A stretch of 64,000 nucleotides of DNA from Whalleya microplaca (Eukaryota > Ascomycota > Sordariomycetes > Xylariales > Xylariaceae). Under the pieces are notes generated by a model that had not been told where the DNA came from, ran no database searches, and saw only the letters and a program-made list of their open reading frames with translations. The translations under genes were made by a program, and so were the position numbers. Below are positions 24,423 through 35,321 of this stretch, piece after piece; position 1 is the stretch's first letter; every line of letters begins with the position of its first letter. The stretch spans positions 62,001-126,000 of the forward strand of contig MU385736.1 of assembly GCA_022497155.1 (NCBI GenBank). Reading direction: 5' to 3'.

Positions 24423-24871
24423 TTTCCTGCAAACAGATGTCTAATATGATCTTATTACCTGATTCCTCATACACTCATGCTATCTGCAACACAGCTAAGT
24501 CATCCGAGTGTTGAATATGATAATACTTCATGCCGAATTTCGTTCTCGCCGCCAGTGCCAATGAGGAAAGAACAACGTTGAACAGTCATCGTTTGAATAT
24601 GATTTCATTCCTATGTAAGTGGCCAGGTCATTTGAACTTATATAGTTCGATATTCGCCTGTAGTTGTTGAACGGCTTCTGGCGCCTTCCTTCCAATGGGC
24701 TCGAAGGCTTAGACGGAATTTCTAACAGATCATAGTCCCTAAATTTATCTAATCGACTCCAGATCCTTTCACCAGAATAGTACTATACTTTGGGAGCTGT
24801 CACTTTACTTATGGAATTTTAAACACGTTGATATGATCTAGTTGTGGTCCCATATAAGAGCTCAGTGCTCA
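24423..24871. other. Convergent intergenic
   Basis: Shared 3' region of O-methyltransferase 1 and the asparaginase. Nothing else seen. Confidence 0.5.
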
Positions 24872-26037
24872 TCAGAGCCTACTCCTTCGCAAGTCCGCAA
24901 CAGCATCTAGAGGTGGCACACTTACCACCACTGTCTCATTCATCTCGCCACCACGGTATGCATACGTAAAAGTCCACCCAGACCCGGCGCCACCATGATC
25001 GCCCCTGTTGTTAACTACAACAATGCCACTCTGGAGGTCGGGGTATCTCTTCACCATGCGCCGAACAGCATCTTCCGCAGACTGCTGAGGGGTCATTCCC
25101 TGGCGTAGGTTCTCAACCGCTTGGTAGCAAGGTAAGAATCGCATCATTACATCGCCATCACCTGTTGCGCCACATCCGCCCACGTCCCCATCGACGTACG
25201 ACCCGCTTCCCGTAATTGGCCCGTCCCCGACGCGACCGGGGACTTTGCGACCGGCCCCGTTTGTTGACGTCCCAGCCGCCATGGTGCCCGAGGAGTGCAG
25301 AGCGATCATGGAGATCGTATCGTGGCCCTCCGGGCTATCGCGTGGCGACAGCTGTGATGTGTAGGCTGCGGAGCTGGAATTAAGCGCTATGGGAGCATAC
25401 GGTCCACACGAGCTGGATGGGTCAGGTGTCACATTGATACGGTAGTTGGGCTGACAGCCATCAGCTTTCCATTGTGCGCACGATGCAGCGGAATCCTTGG
25501 TCGTCAGATTCTCAACCACGAAATTGTTAGTTATGGCAAAATCTGTTGCGAAGTCACCGGCTAGCATTGTGTGCGTGGTGTGCTCTAAGACAGCCCTTGC
25601 TACAGAGATGGCGCTCTTGATGCATCGGATGGCAGCGACCGCACCAGACTTCATGGTTGTCCCATCCATGATCATAGCATCAAGGGTTGTCTGCATGATT
25701 GCTTAGTCTCATCAATGTGCTATTCAAGACTCCTATGGTGAGAGACTCTTCTCACCTCGCAATTCTCGTCCGGCGAGCCTCCATAGCCCACACTGCCATC
25801 GCACTGATTGGTTTCACAGGTGATACATCCAAGCTCTACAGCGTCTAAAGCCGATGCTTGCGAATCTAGCAGAGCTGAATATGCTGCATCAGTTGCCGCT
25901 GTGAATGGGCCACCCCACGTGTTAATGACCATCGGCAGGCCTGGCGAGTTGCCAGAACCATTCGAGTATCTGGCGCGGACGGGAGTTGATAGCCATGTGA
26001 CTAGGGACAATAGACTAACATCACAGAGACGAGCCAT
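24872..26037 (-). CDS. Glycosylasparaginase (N4-(beta-N-acetylglucosaminyl)-L-asparaginase), Ntn hydrolase
   Basis: There are two exons (26037-25756, 25690-24872) and 366 residues. The enzyme family splits the sugar-asparagine bond during glycoprotein breakdown and matures by autocleavage. The nucleophile is Thr219 in [13 protein letters not shown], with the downstream substrate loop AAGTSTNG and [21 protein letters not shown]. The N-terminal part carries [11 protein letters not shown] and GCITCE. The start at 26037 (ACCATGG context) gives a 22-residue signal peptide ending PVRA, suiting secretion or vacuolar targeting. An ATG at 26124 would add 29 residues and bury the signal; its context is weak. 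The start is therefore a choice, the family assignment is firm. Confidence 0.88.
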
Positions 26038-27100
26038 GGTTAAAATGAGAAAGATGGCAATCGGGAGGCAATACCGAAGCCTCACGAGCTCCGGAGCTCC
26101 GTGAGGAAATTGAAATACCGACATCAGGGCATTGCGATGATCAATTAAATGTTTGGATGAATTGAACAGGGTGCCAGAGGCCAAGCTTTCTCCAATTCCT
26201 TATCATTCTAGGGGTGAGCTAAGCTAACCCGGCAGGGCAGCTCGGAGAAAAGACCCTGGAATTCCTCCCCGCACCTCACCGACTACAAGGCTTCATCTTT
26301 CACCAAAGTAAAAGCAAGATATCGAGCAGAGATGCAGCTTAGCAGACATTATATAGACAAACTTTCGAAGCTAATATATCATACTTTCATCACCATCAAT
26401 TAATAGTTTTTTATCGTATTCATTTATTCATCTGTGAAATCCTCATGTCTCATGTGGGACTTGGGCTCAGTAGTCTTAACTGCCCCTCATAAATTGGAAT
26501 ACTACGCCGGCGTATTGCTCTACAATTCGCTTATATTCTACTGCGACGGCAAAATCATGTATGTACCACGTTACCTACCGTATCCGGTTGCTATCAATTT
26601 CGTATTTCGGGGTGATCATTGAGTTCTGATAGTCAATGCCTAACGACGGTTCTTCCACGCAAGGACCTCGGTCGGATTTGAATGTATGCAGCCTCATAAT
26701 ACACATAAAGTAAACAGTACTGTTGGACTATTGTGAATGCTTTATTCAACATTTGAAACATACTATCCTTTGAAATGCTCAAGGACCAGCCATAAGGCGC
26801 CGGAACCACGCCGTTCCGCTGCATCGTTCAATATGTACATTTGTTAACTATCAGATTAAGTCTGTGATATCTTCAGGGCTCAAATTCTAACTCAATTTCG
26901 TATCCCATGTTAAGGGGCAAGGGCTGCTATAGGCTTTGCCAGTTGTTCGCTGCAAATGATCACCGAGATTTATGAAGAGACCTCTGAAGGCATGATAGGT
27001 ATGATATTTTCGTATTGAGAAACTATTTACAGCTACTAGTACAGAGTGTTAACCAGATGGTTCCCATTCCATCTTACCGCACATGAATTACTATATCATG
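26038..27100. other. Intergenic, no supported gene
   Basis: Small frames only, none with family features. Confidence 0.45.
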
Positions 27101-27260
27101 TGTTAATATGGGACAAAGCAATGAGGAACTTAGTGACTTGGTAAGTTCAAGGTGGAGATAGAGGGTAGAGCCCCCTTTATTAGATGTACAGGCGGCAGCT
27201 ATATTGAGACCCGCATCCAGCTCTACTGGGCGTATCTTAGCATCGCCATCAAGACAATTA
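27101..27260. repeat. Dispersed repeat copy A (solo-LTR-like)
   Basis: Begins TGTTAATATGGGACAAAG and shares several blocks with 50063-50245 (ATATGGGACAAAG, AATGAGGA, GCGACTTG-like, AGAGCCCC, GGGCGTATCTTA). It overlaps the 3' end of the SprT-like gene and supplies its stop. Boundaries are approximate and no target duplication was found. Confidence 0.6.
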
Positions 27261-28183
27261 GATTTGCAGTCCAAATGACGTACTCGGTATTCTTTGGGTC
27301 ATTCTTGCAAGCCTGTATCACTATCACAGAAACAGTGGTTACTGCTATGAATAGAATAGCAAATGAAGTAGCTAACACGTTTCTGATTCCAGGAACCCTT
27401 GCTCTGACAAAGTCAATGTACTTAGGGTAGGCCAGCCTCAGAATACCATGCTGGATCCCTTCTCTGTCGTACTCTCTCTGGAAGCCGCCATAGCGTGACA
27501 TACAATTGATATAGTCTCGTTCAAGGCGGTTAAGCCAGGTTGGCTGAGGGCGATTAGCTTCATTACCTACGTCTGCTAGACTGGGGTGGAATTGCGACAC
27601 GGCATCAATGAGCTCTTGGTGAACTAGCCTGAATAACTGCCCGTGCCCATTATTTTGGTCTATGGCAAACCTCTCGTTTCGGCAACCGTGGAACGTATTC
27701 ACGTACGCGTGGACGATCTCGTGGAGGAGGGTGCCGAAAAGAGCAAGCTTGTTGGGGCGCCCGTATCCATTTGACCTCAATATGACTATTCTCCGCACGT
27801 GGCTTCGAACAAGTCGGCGGGTTGTTCCATTGAGGCCTCTGCGACTGTACGGCGCAGACTCTTGGATGTCGACGACGGCACGAGGTTCGCTGTCCTGCGT
27901 CAATGCGCCGAAGAAGAAATAAATATCCAACTGCTCCATGCAGCCAGCGAAGAACCTGTATAACTCGTTATTGGACATTTCGTCTGGATATGTCAGATAT
28001 TCAGCCACGAAGTTGAACCGGGCCATCGTCCGCTGTGATTTGGCGTATGGCTCATTGTCTGAATCCAAGAGGGGTCTTACCTGTGAAAGGAGAGCCGTGG
28101 CGTGGTAATGTGCGCGTCTGAACCTCAGTGGTCTTCCTTCTATCCACCTTGGCCAGGCACTCCGAGTGGTGGTACAGTCACTT
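27223..28183 (-). pseudogene. SprT-like zinc metalloprotease, 5' end cut by a retrotransposon
   Basis: The frame carries the SprT-type site LLHEIVHAYVNTFHGC followed by NGHGQLFRLVHQELIDA, the HExxH zinc motif plus a third-ligand region. The C-terminus adds two hydrophobic helices (about 27225-27345), so the product would be a tail-anchored membrane protein. Upstream the frame stays open to 28183, reading WPRWIEGRPLRFRRAHYH and looking like real coding sequence. It stops exactly at the left LTR of the 2.2-kb element. No ATG lies in that part; the first in-frame ATG is at 28026 and would still give 268 residues with the active site. Past the element the frame is open for some 40 more codons but I could not find the true start. 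The stop at 27223 lies in a dispersed repeat. Confidence 0.75.
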
Positions 28184-28399
28184 TGTCACAGAGCCAGGCT
28201 CAGAGGTTGTTGTAGGGGCTGTTATAGGGGTCCATATGGATTAATAGTTACGCCGATCCGAGGCTCCATTAGGGTATTTAGGTGCCCTAGGCCTCCTTAT
28301 ATACAACTGGTTTTTTTTCCTCCTTAGAGCTTACAATAATAGTCAATTTAAGACCTCCTTTTTAGAGCTGCGCGCTGCCTTTTAGTTGTAAGTGTGACA
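28184..28399 (+). repeat. Left LTR of the gag-only element
   Basis: 216 bp, TGTCACAGAGCC to GTGTGACA. It differs from the right LTR at about eleven places, all transitions. Confidence 0.9.
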
Positions 28400-29925
28400 G
28401 TTATGAGCCCGGTTGCCGCTTAAGCTGCTGATTGTGCTGTCCACCTGATAACTAACGGCGCGTAGCTTTTTTAGCTCTCGTCCGATTTTTTATTCGATTT
28501 TTTGATTCCATTCCCAAATTACCTGATTTCTTTAAAATCGATTTTTTAGTTATAGAACTATCTATTATTAACGATCTTAATGTTTCCGTACCTATTAGCG
28601 TTAAGCTTACCTGCTTTAACAATTAGACCAATTGGTTTATTTAGCTGCGTACTTATGCTCGCTAGCGTGGCCTGTGGGATCAGATCGATCCCGATGTTTC
28701 TGATAGTAGCTATTATCCGCCGTCGGGAGTTTTACGGGCCCTCACGCTCGAGTTAGTCAATTTAGCTGAAACTACCTATCGTTAGCAGGAGTACGAAAAT
28801 TAGGTTATTATGTGGAAGGGACTTAATAAGGGTGTATAAGGTATTAAGCTAAGGTTTCTAACAATCTTTATACGTAAGGATTTTAAGGCTAAATACGATA
28901 ACGAGCGTAAGAATTATCTAATAAGATTAACCGAGTGGTTTTCTATTTTGTCCCGATATATAGCTATCTGGAATTAGATTTTAGCTACCGTTATCTCGAA
29001 GCTTTTTTTAGCAGCCCTTTTTAAGCTGGATTTCCTTTAAGATAAAGAGCCCATAATTTAAAGGATCTTACGTGTTTTGAAAAATTAGCTGGCCCCGTTA
29101 GATTAGAGCATCTTAAATGCCGTACGCGTTAGGTATTTTCGAATATTCCAATCGGCGCGGCTAAACTCGATACGGCTTAAGATCTGGCTTAATAACTGGA
29201 GGGAGGCTTACGTTAAAGCTAAGGCTTATAATATTTCTGAGATTTAAGGGCAGCTGGCTATACGGAATTTCCTAAGTTTGCTTTAGAAGCTTTTACCAGA
29301 CTAGGCTAGTTAGCAGCTTATAGAGTTGGCGCGTTATAAGGCTTTAGGGATCCCCGAGATATCCCTAGAGTAGTACGGAAAGTAGTTCGGCATAATTTTT
29401 TAGCAAAAAAGCTTAATCGATAATGAGAATCAGATATTTATAACGCTCGGCGGTATAGGAGGCGGAAGCTATTCTGGGAGTTTTTATTATTTTTATATAT
29501 TTAATTAGTTATATATTTACGAATGGCTTCCAAAAAGCTGTAGGAGGTTTTTATATATAGTTAATAGCACTACTTTCTCGAAATTTTTTAATCTTTTTAA
29601 TCCGATACGATGCTTTGTTATTAGAAGAAGGCTTGATATGTTTTAATAGGCAGATTTAAAGACGAAGCTTTCTTAAGGGAGTCAGGGGAATTAAAAAGAT
29701 CTTAAGATTTCTGACAAATTTGTGGGCTAATACTGCTAGGGCGGTAAGCGTAAGGCTGATAAGGCTAAACTTTTTACTGATCTGCTAACCTACTAAATAT
29801 TTTTTTTTGTGTAATCGATTAATATATTATAACCTGACGGCTGGATATATAGTTAAGGTGCTATTGTTATATACCTTAGAGATCCCTTAGATGACGATCT
29901 ATATAAGGGGAACCCCTTTAGGGAG

Positions 29926-30080
29926 CTTTATAAGTGTTTTTTACGCATTTTTAAGGTCCGACCTTTTTAGGAACTGCTAAAAGAGCCTAGGCTTTTGTTT
30001 TTTTCGATTAGTGGCTTTATAAGTGCTTTTTACGCATTCTAGAGATTAGGCACCTTTTAGGAACTACTAAAAGAGCTAGG
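29926..30080 (+). repeat. 66-bp direct duplication within the element
   Basis: 29926-29991 and 30015-30080 both run CTTTATAAGTG...TTTTACGCAT...TTTTAGGAACT...AAAAGAG, separated by 23 bp. Confidence 0.7.
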
Positions 30081-30191
30081 GTATTTTATTATTATTTAGA
30101 GCTTGATTTTGACAGCCTCGGGGGTAGGTAGAGAGCCTGGAGGAATAAGCTTTTAGGATACCCTCAGGTTATTTTAAACCCCTAGGGGGTG

Positions 30192-30407
30192 TGTTATAAA
30201 GCCAGGCTTAGAGGTTGTTATAGGGGCTGTTACAGGGGTCTATATGGATTAATAGTTACGCCGATCCGAGGCTTTATTAGGGTATTTAGGTGCCCTAGGC
30301 CTCCTTATATACAACTGGTTTTTTTTCCTCTTTAGAGCTTACAATAATAGTCAATTTAAGACCTCCTTTTTAGAGCTGCGCGCTGCCCTTTAGTTGTAAG
30401 TGTGACA
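30192..30407 (+). repeat. Right LTR of the gag-only element
   Basis: 216 bp, TGTTATAAAGCC to GTGTGACA, preceded by a purine-rich AGGGGGTG that could be the polypurine tract. Confidence 0.9.
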
Positions 30408-30412
30408 CACTT

Positions 30413-31553
30413 TTTTGGCACCACCTGTGCCGAGTAGCTAACTGAGTTATAGAAGTTATTGTAATAGGTTTGGTATTGTTCTTGTAGTGGTTCCCTTTGT
30501 TGTGATTAGAAACCTAAGAGCCAGGAGACTCTTTAGAGGCTTCGCTCTCTATATTACCGACCCTTCACCAGCTTTGTTTCTCAACAATATATTGAGAAGC
30601 AAAACAGCCGCAAGCTTTCTCTCTTTGTTGGTTAAACAATTATGTTGTATTGCAACATTAAGATTGAGTTATACGTTGGCACCCAATGAGAATCAATAGA
30701 CACGGCATTCTACCAGACAAAGTACATGTCGTCAAACTTGTGTGCTGTCTCGGTTCCCTTTTCCCCAGCACATGGGCTCAGCAATGGACCTAGTGTGAAT
30801 GGAATACATAGCAGTTAAGTCAAGCACTAAGACTACTGACGCATGGCCTGCCACTCAAATATCGGACGCACTCTACTCTTCGGGATCTAAACACAACAAA
30901 GTTGGTAGGCTAGGTGGATTCATTAGTTGCCCTGGCCGTCAGCTCTCATGCGGAGTAAGAGGTACTGCTCAAATCGCTCTAGCATCATCAAGCCGTCTAT
31001 TCAAACAATGTCAATCGATGGACTTCGCGAATGTGGATGGCTGGCAACGGTCCACTCAGGGGCCGGAGATGCCGGTAGGCCTGCTTAGTTAAGTACCTTT
31101 GATCCGAAATTCATGGATATTGGGCAGAGTCTAGAGTTAACGGCGCTCCATCAGCATTGAAAACTAGCTGTTGAATGAACGTTCTTGCTCAACGAATAGG
31201 CACCGGGTAGTTTTGTATTATAAAATTGTAAATCACTGTGCCCGCAGGAATGGCTTCGGCTTTTTAACTTCGGTAGTATATCATTAATGAAGGATATTTT
31301 GTTCTATTTCTTTTTGACTTCTAATGGAGTCTACACCCTGAAGATGCGATAGTATTCTCCTTAAAATCCCTCAAGCTCATCTTAACTTGTGATCAACAGA
31401 GATGTCGCTTAAATGTACCTAGACAACATATCCCCAATAACAACACGATGCTACAGCTGACAAAATGCCCGCGTCGACCTCAAAACTTCGCAGCAACGAC
31501 ATCTGGGTATACCCGTAAATGCTGGTCTAATGCTCGCAGCCCGCTAAGTTCGC
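30413..31553. other. Intergenic, contains the orphaned 5' side of the SprT-like locus
   Basis: The first 100 bases, read on the minus strand, continue the open SprT frame up to a TAG near 30510. The rest has only unassigned short frames (for example 30799-31092) and the 3' region of the polyketide synthase. Confidence 0.4.
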
Positions 31554-32983
31554 TCAATCCAATTCGACTCCCGCAAGCGCCTCGTCGATGAACCTCTCAT
31601 CGTTAAGCGGCGTACCTCTTTCACAGCGAGCGTGAGTCGACCCGGGAGTTCCGGGAGTCGAGTCTCTCAGCTCGACACTTGCCCAGTCCACGTCCTCGCC
31701 AGCCTCGCTCCTACTGGCCTCGCTGTCGGTCTCCGGGGGTGTCTGCAATCCGCGAGCTCCCATGTTTCGCTTTAACACGCACATCTCCACCGAGATCCCC
31801 GGCCCAAATGCACACCCGACCACGTAGTCCCGGACTCGACCGCCTGGGGCTAGTGCATCCATGTCTTTACTCCGCAACCGGTCCATCACGCTGAAAATGG
31901 TAGCTGAGCTCGAGTTCCCGTGGTTCATGTACCGATCGTAACTGGCACGCATGTGCTCTGGCGAGATGCCCATCGCGCGCTCGGCACCGGTTAAAATCGT
32001 CAGACCGCCCGGGTGCATCGCCCAGTCGAAATCCGATGCCTCGCGATATCCCGTAGGAAGATCCGGCACGCTCTTCAATAGCCCAGCAAAACTCGGCGCG
32101 AGGGCTTCTGCTGCCAGCTTCGGTACCCGGGGCGACAACACGACTTTCCACCCGACAGGATCGACATCAAACCCGAGATCATCCTCGGTGTCCGGTATGA
32201 TCTGGTAGTCCCACCCCAGCAGTTCGTAGATCGGCTCCGCCGTCATATCGCCAATTCCGTTGCTGAGGACCAATGCGCTGGCGCAATCCGAGAACAGGCA
32301 GGCTCCGATGCGCGTCTCCTGCAGCTCGTCGATGCTGTTCAGCTCGCTGCGGACCATCGTCGTGCTCACCTCGAGGGCAACACAGAGGATCCGTGCAGGC
32401 TTCCGCCTCATCGAGTGCCCTAGCGCCAAGTTCGCCGCGGTGCGGAGCACCGCCAGCCCACCTGAGCAACCCACTCCATGCAAAAGCACCTTTTCGACGT
32501 GACCCGCGATGCCTAGGCCCTTCGCGACGTAGTGGTCAAATCCTGGGTTTGCGCTGTCTGTACATGTCGTTGAGACAATATGCGTGATCTGAGAGAGGTC
32601 AATTCGGGCTTCAGCCACGGCTTTCCTCGATGCCTCAATGGCGAGGAGAACACCGTCTGACATGAATGTCTTATGAAGCTCCCTTATTGACGGTGCACCG
32701 GGCTGGTTCACCAGAGGATGATCTGAGGTACCAATAGACGAGCGAGTCTCAATGCCAGTGTACTGGTTGATGGAGAGCACCTTTGACATGCTGAGGAGTT
32801 GCCTATCAGTACGTGCGCCTAGTCGGGTATATATAACGTTCAGGATACCTACGAGGGTGAGTCGGGGTAGTACTTGGTAGCAAGTTTGGTGACCTCGTCT
32901 GGTCTGAGGGCGTTTGGGGGATACTGTGCTCCCAGACCAACGATGGAGAGGCCCAGCTCTCCAAAGGTGTTTGGCGATGCCAT
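31554..32983 (-). CDS. Type III polyketide synthase (chalcone synthase-like)
   Basis: There are two exons (32983-32853, 32790-31554) and 455 residues. Type III synthases extend an acyl-CoA starter with malonyl-CoA and cyclise it to pyrones or resorcinols. The catalytic triad is visible: Cys152 in LLHGVGCSGGLA, His303 in DWAMHPGGL and Asn336 in MNHGNSSSATIFS. The C-terminal loop GCAFGPGISVEMCVL is typical. After it comes an 80-residue acidic and Ser/Thr-rich tail, longer than in plant enzymes but common in fungi. The start at 32983 has A at -3; no ATG lies upstream in frame. The 62-bp intron joins DSPS to MSKVL. A dehydrogenase and a small membrane protein lie just beyond, which suggests a small metabolite locus. 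Confidence 0.95.
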
Positions 32984-34569
32984 CGTACTTGGCGACCTCT
33001 TGACGAGGGGCGATATGACCTCGGTGCTTGGCACGTGATGGTACGCGCTGAAGCCTTTGAAGTAGCTACGTGAAGAAATATGGAGTGGATGAATCGCTAA
33101 CTTCAAGCTGCTTGAATACTTGAATCTCGGCGACGGCTATGGTAGGCGTAAGTATGAGTTTAATGGTATCTGTGTTAGTGGATGAGTGGCATAAGCTAGC
33201 TAGTAAATGTAACGTGGTTATGCGTAACACGAGTAATGATGGTGGAACTGTGTGTAAGCTTCACAGCCTAGGTGAGTAGGCGTTGTATATTTCACGAAGC
33301 GGTAGGCTACTTGCACTGTAGGAAACGAAGGCGAGTGAAGGTGATCACGAATGCAATCTGTTATGGAAATCGTAGAGTGGATAATGGGACCGAGGGATAG
33401 AAGAAGACCTGGTATGTACTGTCTAGGGGCGAACTGATCAATGGCTCAAGGCGTTTTGGTTTCATCGGAGGCAATTCGAGCGTTGCAGCTCAATGGGGAC
33501 ATGACGGCGTAATGTCCATGTCATGATCTCCATTCAGGACTTATCCGGGAGGTTGAAACAACCATGACACACCAGCCGTTATCTACCTAAATTAGGGTCC
33601 GCCTCTAGAGGCTAGGAGATCGTCAATAGCCCCTGTATGTCCACCAGTCCACTGAACAATCCAGACCCCGCGGCTCTCTTTTTACAACTAATAACGTTAG
33701 GTTCATACCGGTTCAGCGGCATCGAATGAGCCCTATGAGGCCAACTCTATCTATCGTCCTGGCTGTCCTACAGTCAGGGGTTCCAGCCAGTGAGGTTCAG
33801 GTATTACAATTATGTATTCAGTCATGTCCCACCCCAATCCATGATATCATGAATCATCAACACAGCCTTGGATATATATAAGTTATATCCCTATTTATTT
33901 CGAGACTTGATTGGATTGCTCCTCGATTAACCTAACTAGATCAATAGTTTGTCGTAAAACCTATACAACGGGTATCTAATAGTTCGCATATACGCGATGA
34001 GATATAATCATGTATGTACACTTGATCACTACCTAGGTATATGTAGATGACCAAGTTACAAGTTACAAGTCAGTCACAAGTCAAGTCGGCATGCCGAGGT
34101 TGCGTTGCATGAGCGTTGCAAGCCATAGGTAGCCTGACGCATGCAAGGCGCATCCTAACCACAACCCGTCAGGCCTGTTGTTTTTCCCAGTTTTGGGGCA
34201 CCCGTCAGCAGCTTCAGCCCAAAATTACCCAAAACTGACAGTGAGACCCCCGAATGCTCCACTTATCCCTGTCTGAGCGTGTTCGCATTGACTTCAAACG
34301 GTCTTTCAGTCTTTCAGCCTACAGATCTCGACTACAAAGCAAAAACTACGTATCTATCTACTTGTAGTAGGTTTCCGTCTCATGACCTGTGGCGGTTCTC
34401 ATAACGTAGGAAGATACTATTTCTGTTTTAGGAGAATGAAATCGTCATCGTCACATATTCGGTGAATAGTCGAGCACGTTTCTACACCGCCTAGACTGGC
34501 GTCGCGCTTGGTTTCCCTGGTATCAACCATAGGGCGCCACCACAGCCTATTGTGCTTCTATCTGACGCC
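32984..34569. other. Intergenic, divergent promoter region
   Basis: No gene seen in about 1.6 kb. It holds short direct repeats built on ACAAGT (about 34050-34085) and lies between the polyketide synthase start and the small membrane protein start. Confidence 0.5.
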
Positions 34570-34962
34570 ATGATAGCCGCGAAAGTGCCATTTGCCGCGC
34601 ATGCCATCATCGAGACGGCCGCGGCACTCTCGTTCATTTTCCGTCCCGAGCAGCAGCTCCCCGGGTGCAGCGACGCCGCGAAGCTCATCCTTCGACAGTA
34701 CGGCGGCCTGCTCCTGTCCTCTAATCTCGTCTGCGTCGCCGTGCTCGTGGAACCCGACTTCGGCCACACGTCCCAGCTGCTTGCGATTGCGTTAGGAACC
34801 TACCATGTTTGGCCATGCTATCGAGCGCTTGTTCGCATCCGCTCTAGTCGAGGGACCAAAGGGCAAGAGAGCTCGGCTCTGGGCGGACCGTGGCTTCACT
34901 TGGTTGTTCACGTGATCTGCCTGGGAATGTTCGTGTCTGTCGCCGCCTCTGATATTGCATGA
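34570..34962 (+). CDS. Small four-helix integral membrane protein, unknown function
   Basis: A single exon of 130 residues. Four hydrophobic segments are visible: about 5-25 (PFAAHAIIETAAALSFIF), 45-66 (YGGLLLSSNLVCVAVLV), 72-92 (QLLAIALGTYHVWPC) and 110-128 (HLVVHVICLGMFVSVAA). The loops are short and a basic loop (RALVRIRSSRGTK) precedes the last helix. The start is ATG 34570; codons upstream in frame contain no ATG. GC-rich codon use with strong third-position G/C supports it as real. I recall similar short membrane proteins from many ascomycetes but no assigned role. It stands divergent to the polyketide synthase, so co-regulation is possible. Confidence 0.7.
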   Translation: MIAAKVPFAAHAIIETAAALSFIFRPEQQLPGCSDAAKLILRQYGGLLLSSNLVCVAVLVEPDFGHTSQLLAIALGTYHVWPCYRALVRIRSSRGTKGQESSALGGPWLHLVVHVICLGMFVSVAASDIA

Positions 34963-35067
34963 AGACTGTATACAGGCGGATGAAACCTTTCAATTCAACG
35001 AGCCGTATGTATATGATTGGGCAAGATAACTTCGTGGCACGATGAGTGCCTCATTCCATGCAGTTCT
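34963..35067. other. Short intergenic before the solo LTR
   Basis: Nothing seen. Confidence 0.4.
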
Positions 35068-35261
35068 TGTCAAGATACACCCTATAGGGTTAACATCAAT
35101 TATATATTATCACAGTTACAGTGTGTGCAATGATCATTTAGGTGCTGCCGTGATCACTCTAGTAAAATTGTGTAAAGGTCTAAGATCCGAAGGATCTTCT
35201 AGTACGTGCTCCGAGATCCATAGGCTTAAAAGAGATCTTTAATACCCCTATTATCGTGACA
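35068..35261. repeat. Solo-LTR-like fragment, little-mutated relative of the left relic end
   Basis: Runs from TGTCAAGATA to TTATCGTGACA, so the ends are a partial inverted repeat. 35107-35261 aligns with 5876-6070. This copy keeps the C and G bases that are T and A in the left copy, and lacks about 45 bp of the hairpin arm. No matching target duplication flanks it (GTTCT versus TATAT). Confidence 0.75.
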
Positions 35262-35321
35262 TATATAAATTACAACCAAAGCAATTCCATCATGAATTGA
35301 AGCCCCCTAGGTGAACTCGAC

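Larger units (their letters stand above)
28184..30407 (+). mobile_element. Gag-only LTR retrotransposon, 2224 bp
   Basis: Two 216-bp LTRs flank a 1.8-kb interior. The 5-bp duplication CACTT (28179-28183 and 30408-30412) flanks the element exactly, and LTRs begin TGT and end ACA. The interior on the plus strand shows a gag-like frame near 28620-28720 (TNWF, LRTYAR, RGLWDQIDPD) broken by TAG codons where CAG would fit, as RIP would cause. No protease, integrase or reverse transcriptase is present, so it is non-autonomous. It sits in the 5' coding part of the SprT-like gene. Confidence 0.9.

Noticed and set aside
30799..31092. 97-codon ATG frame downstream of the retrotransposon
   Set aside because: No motif or codon bias; nothing supports expression.
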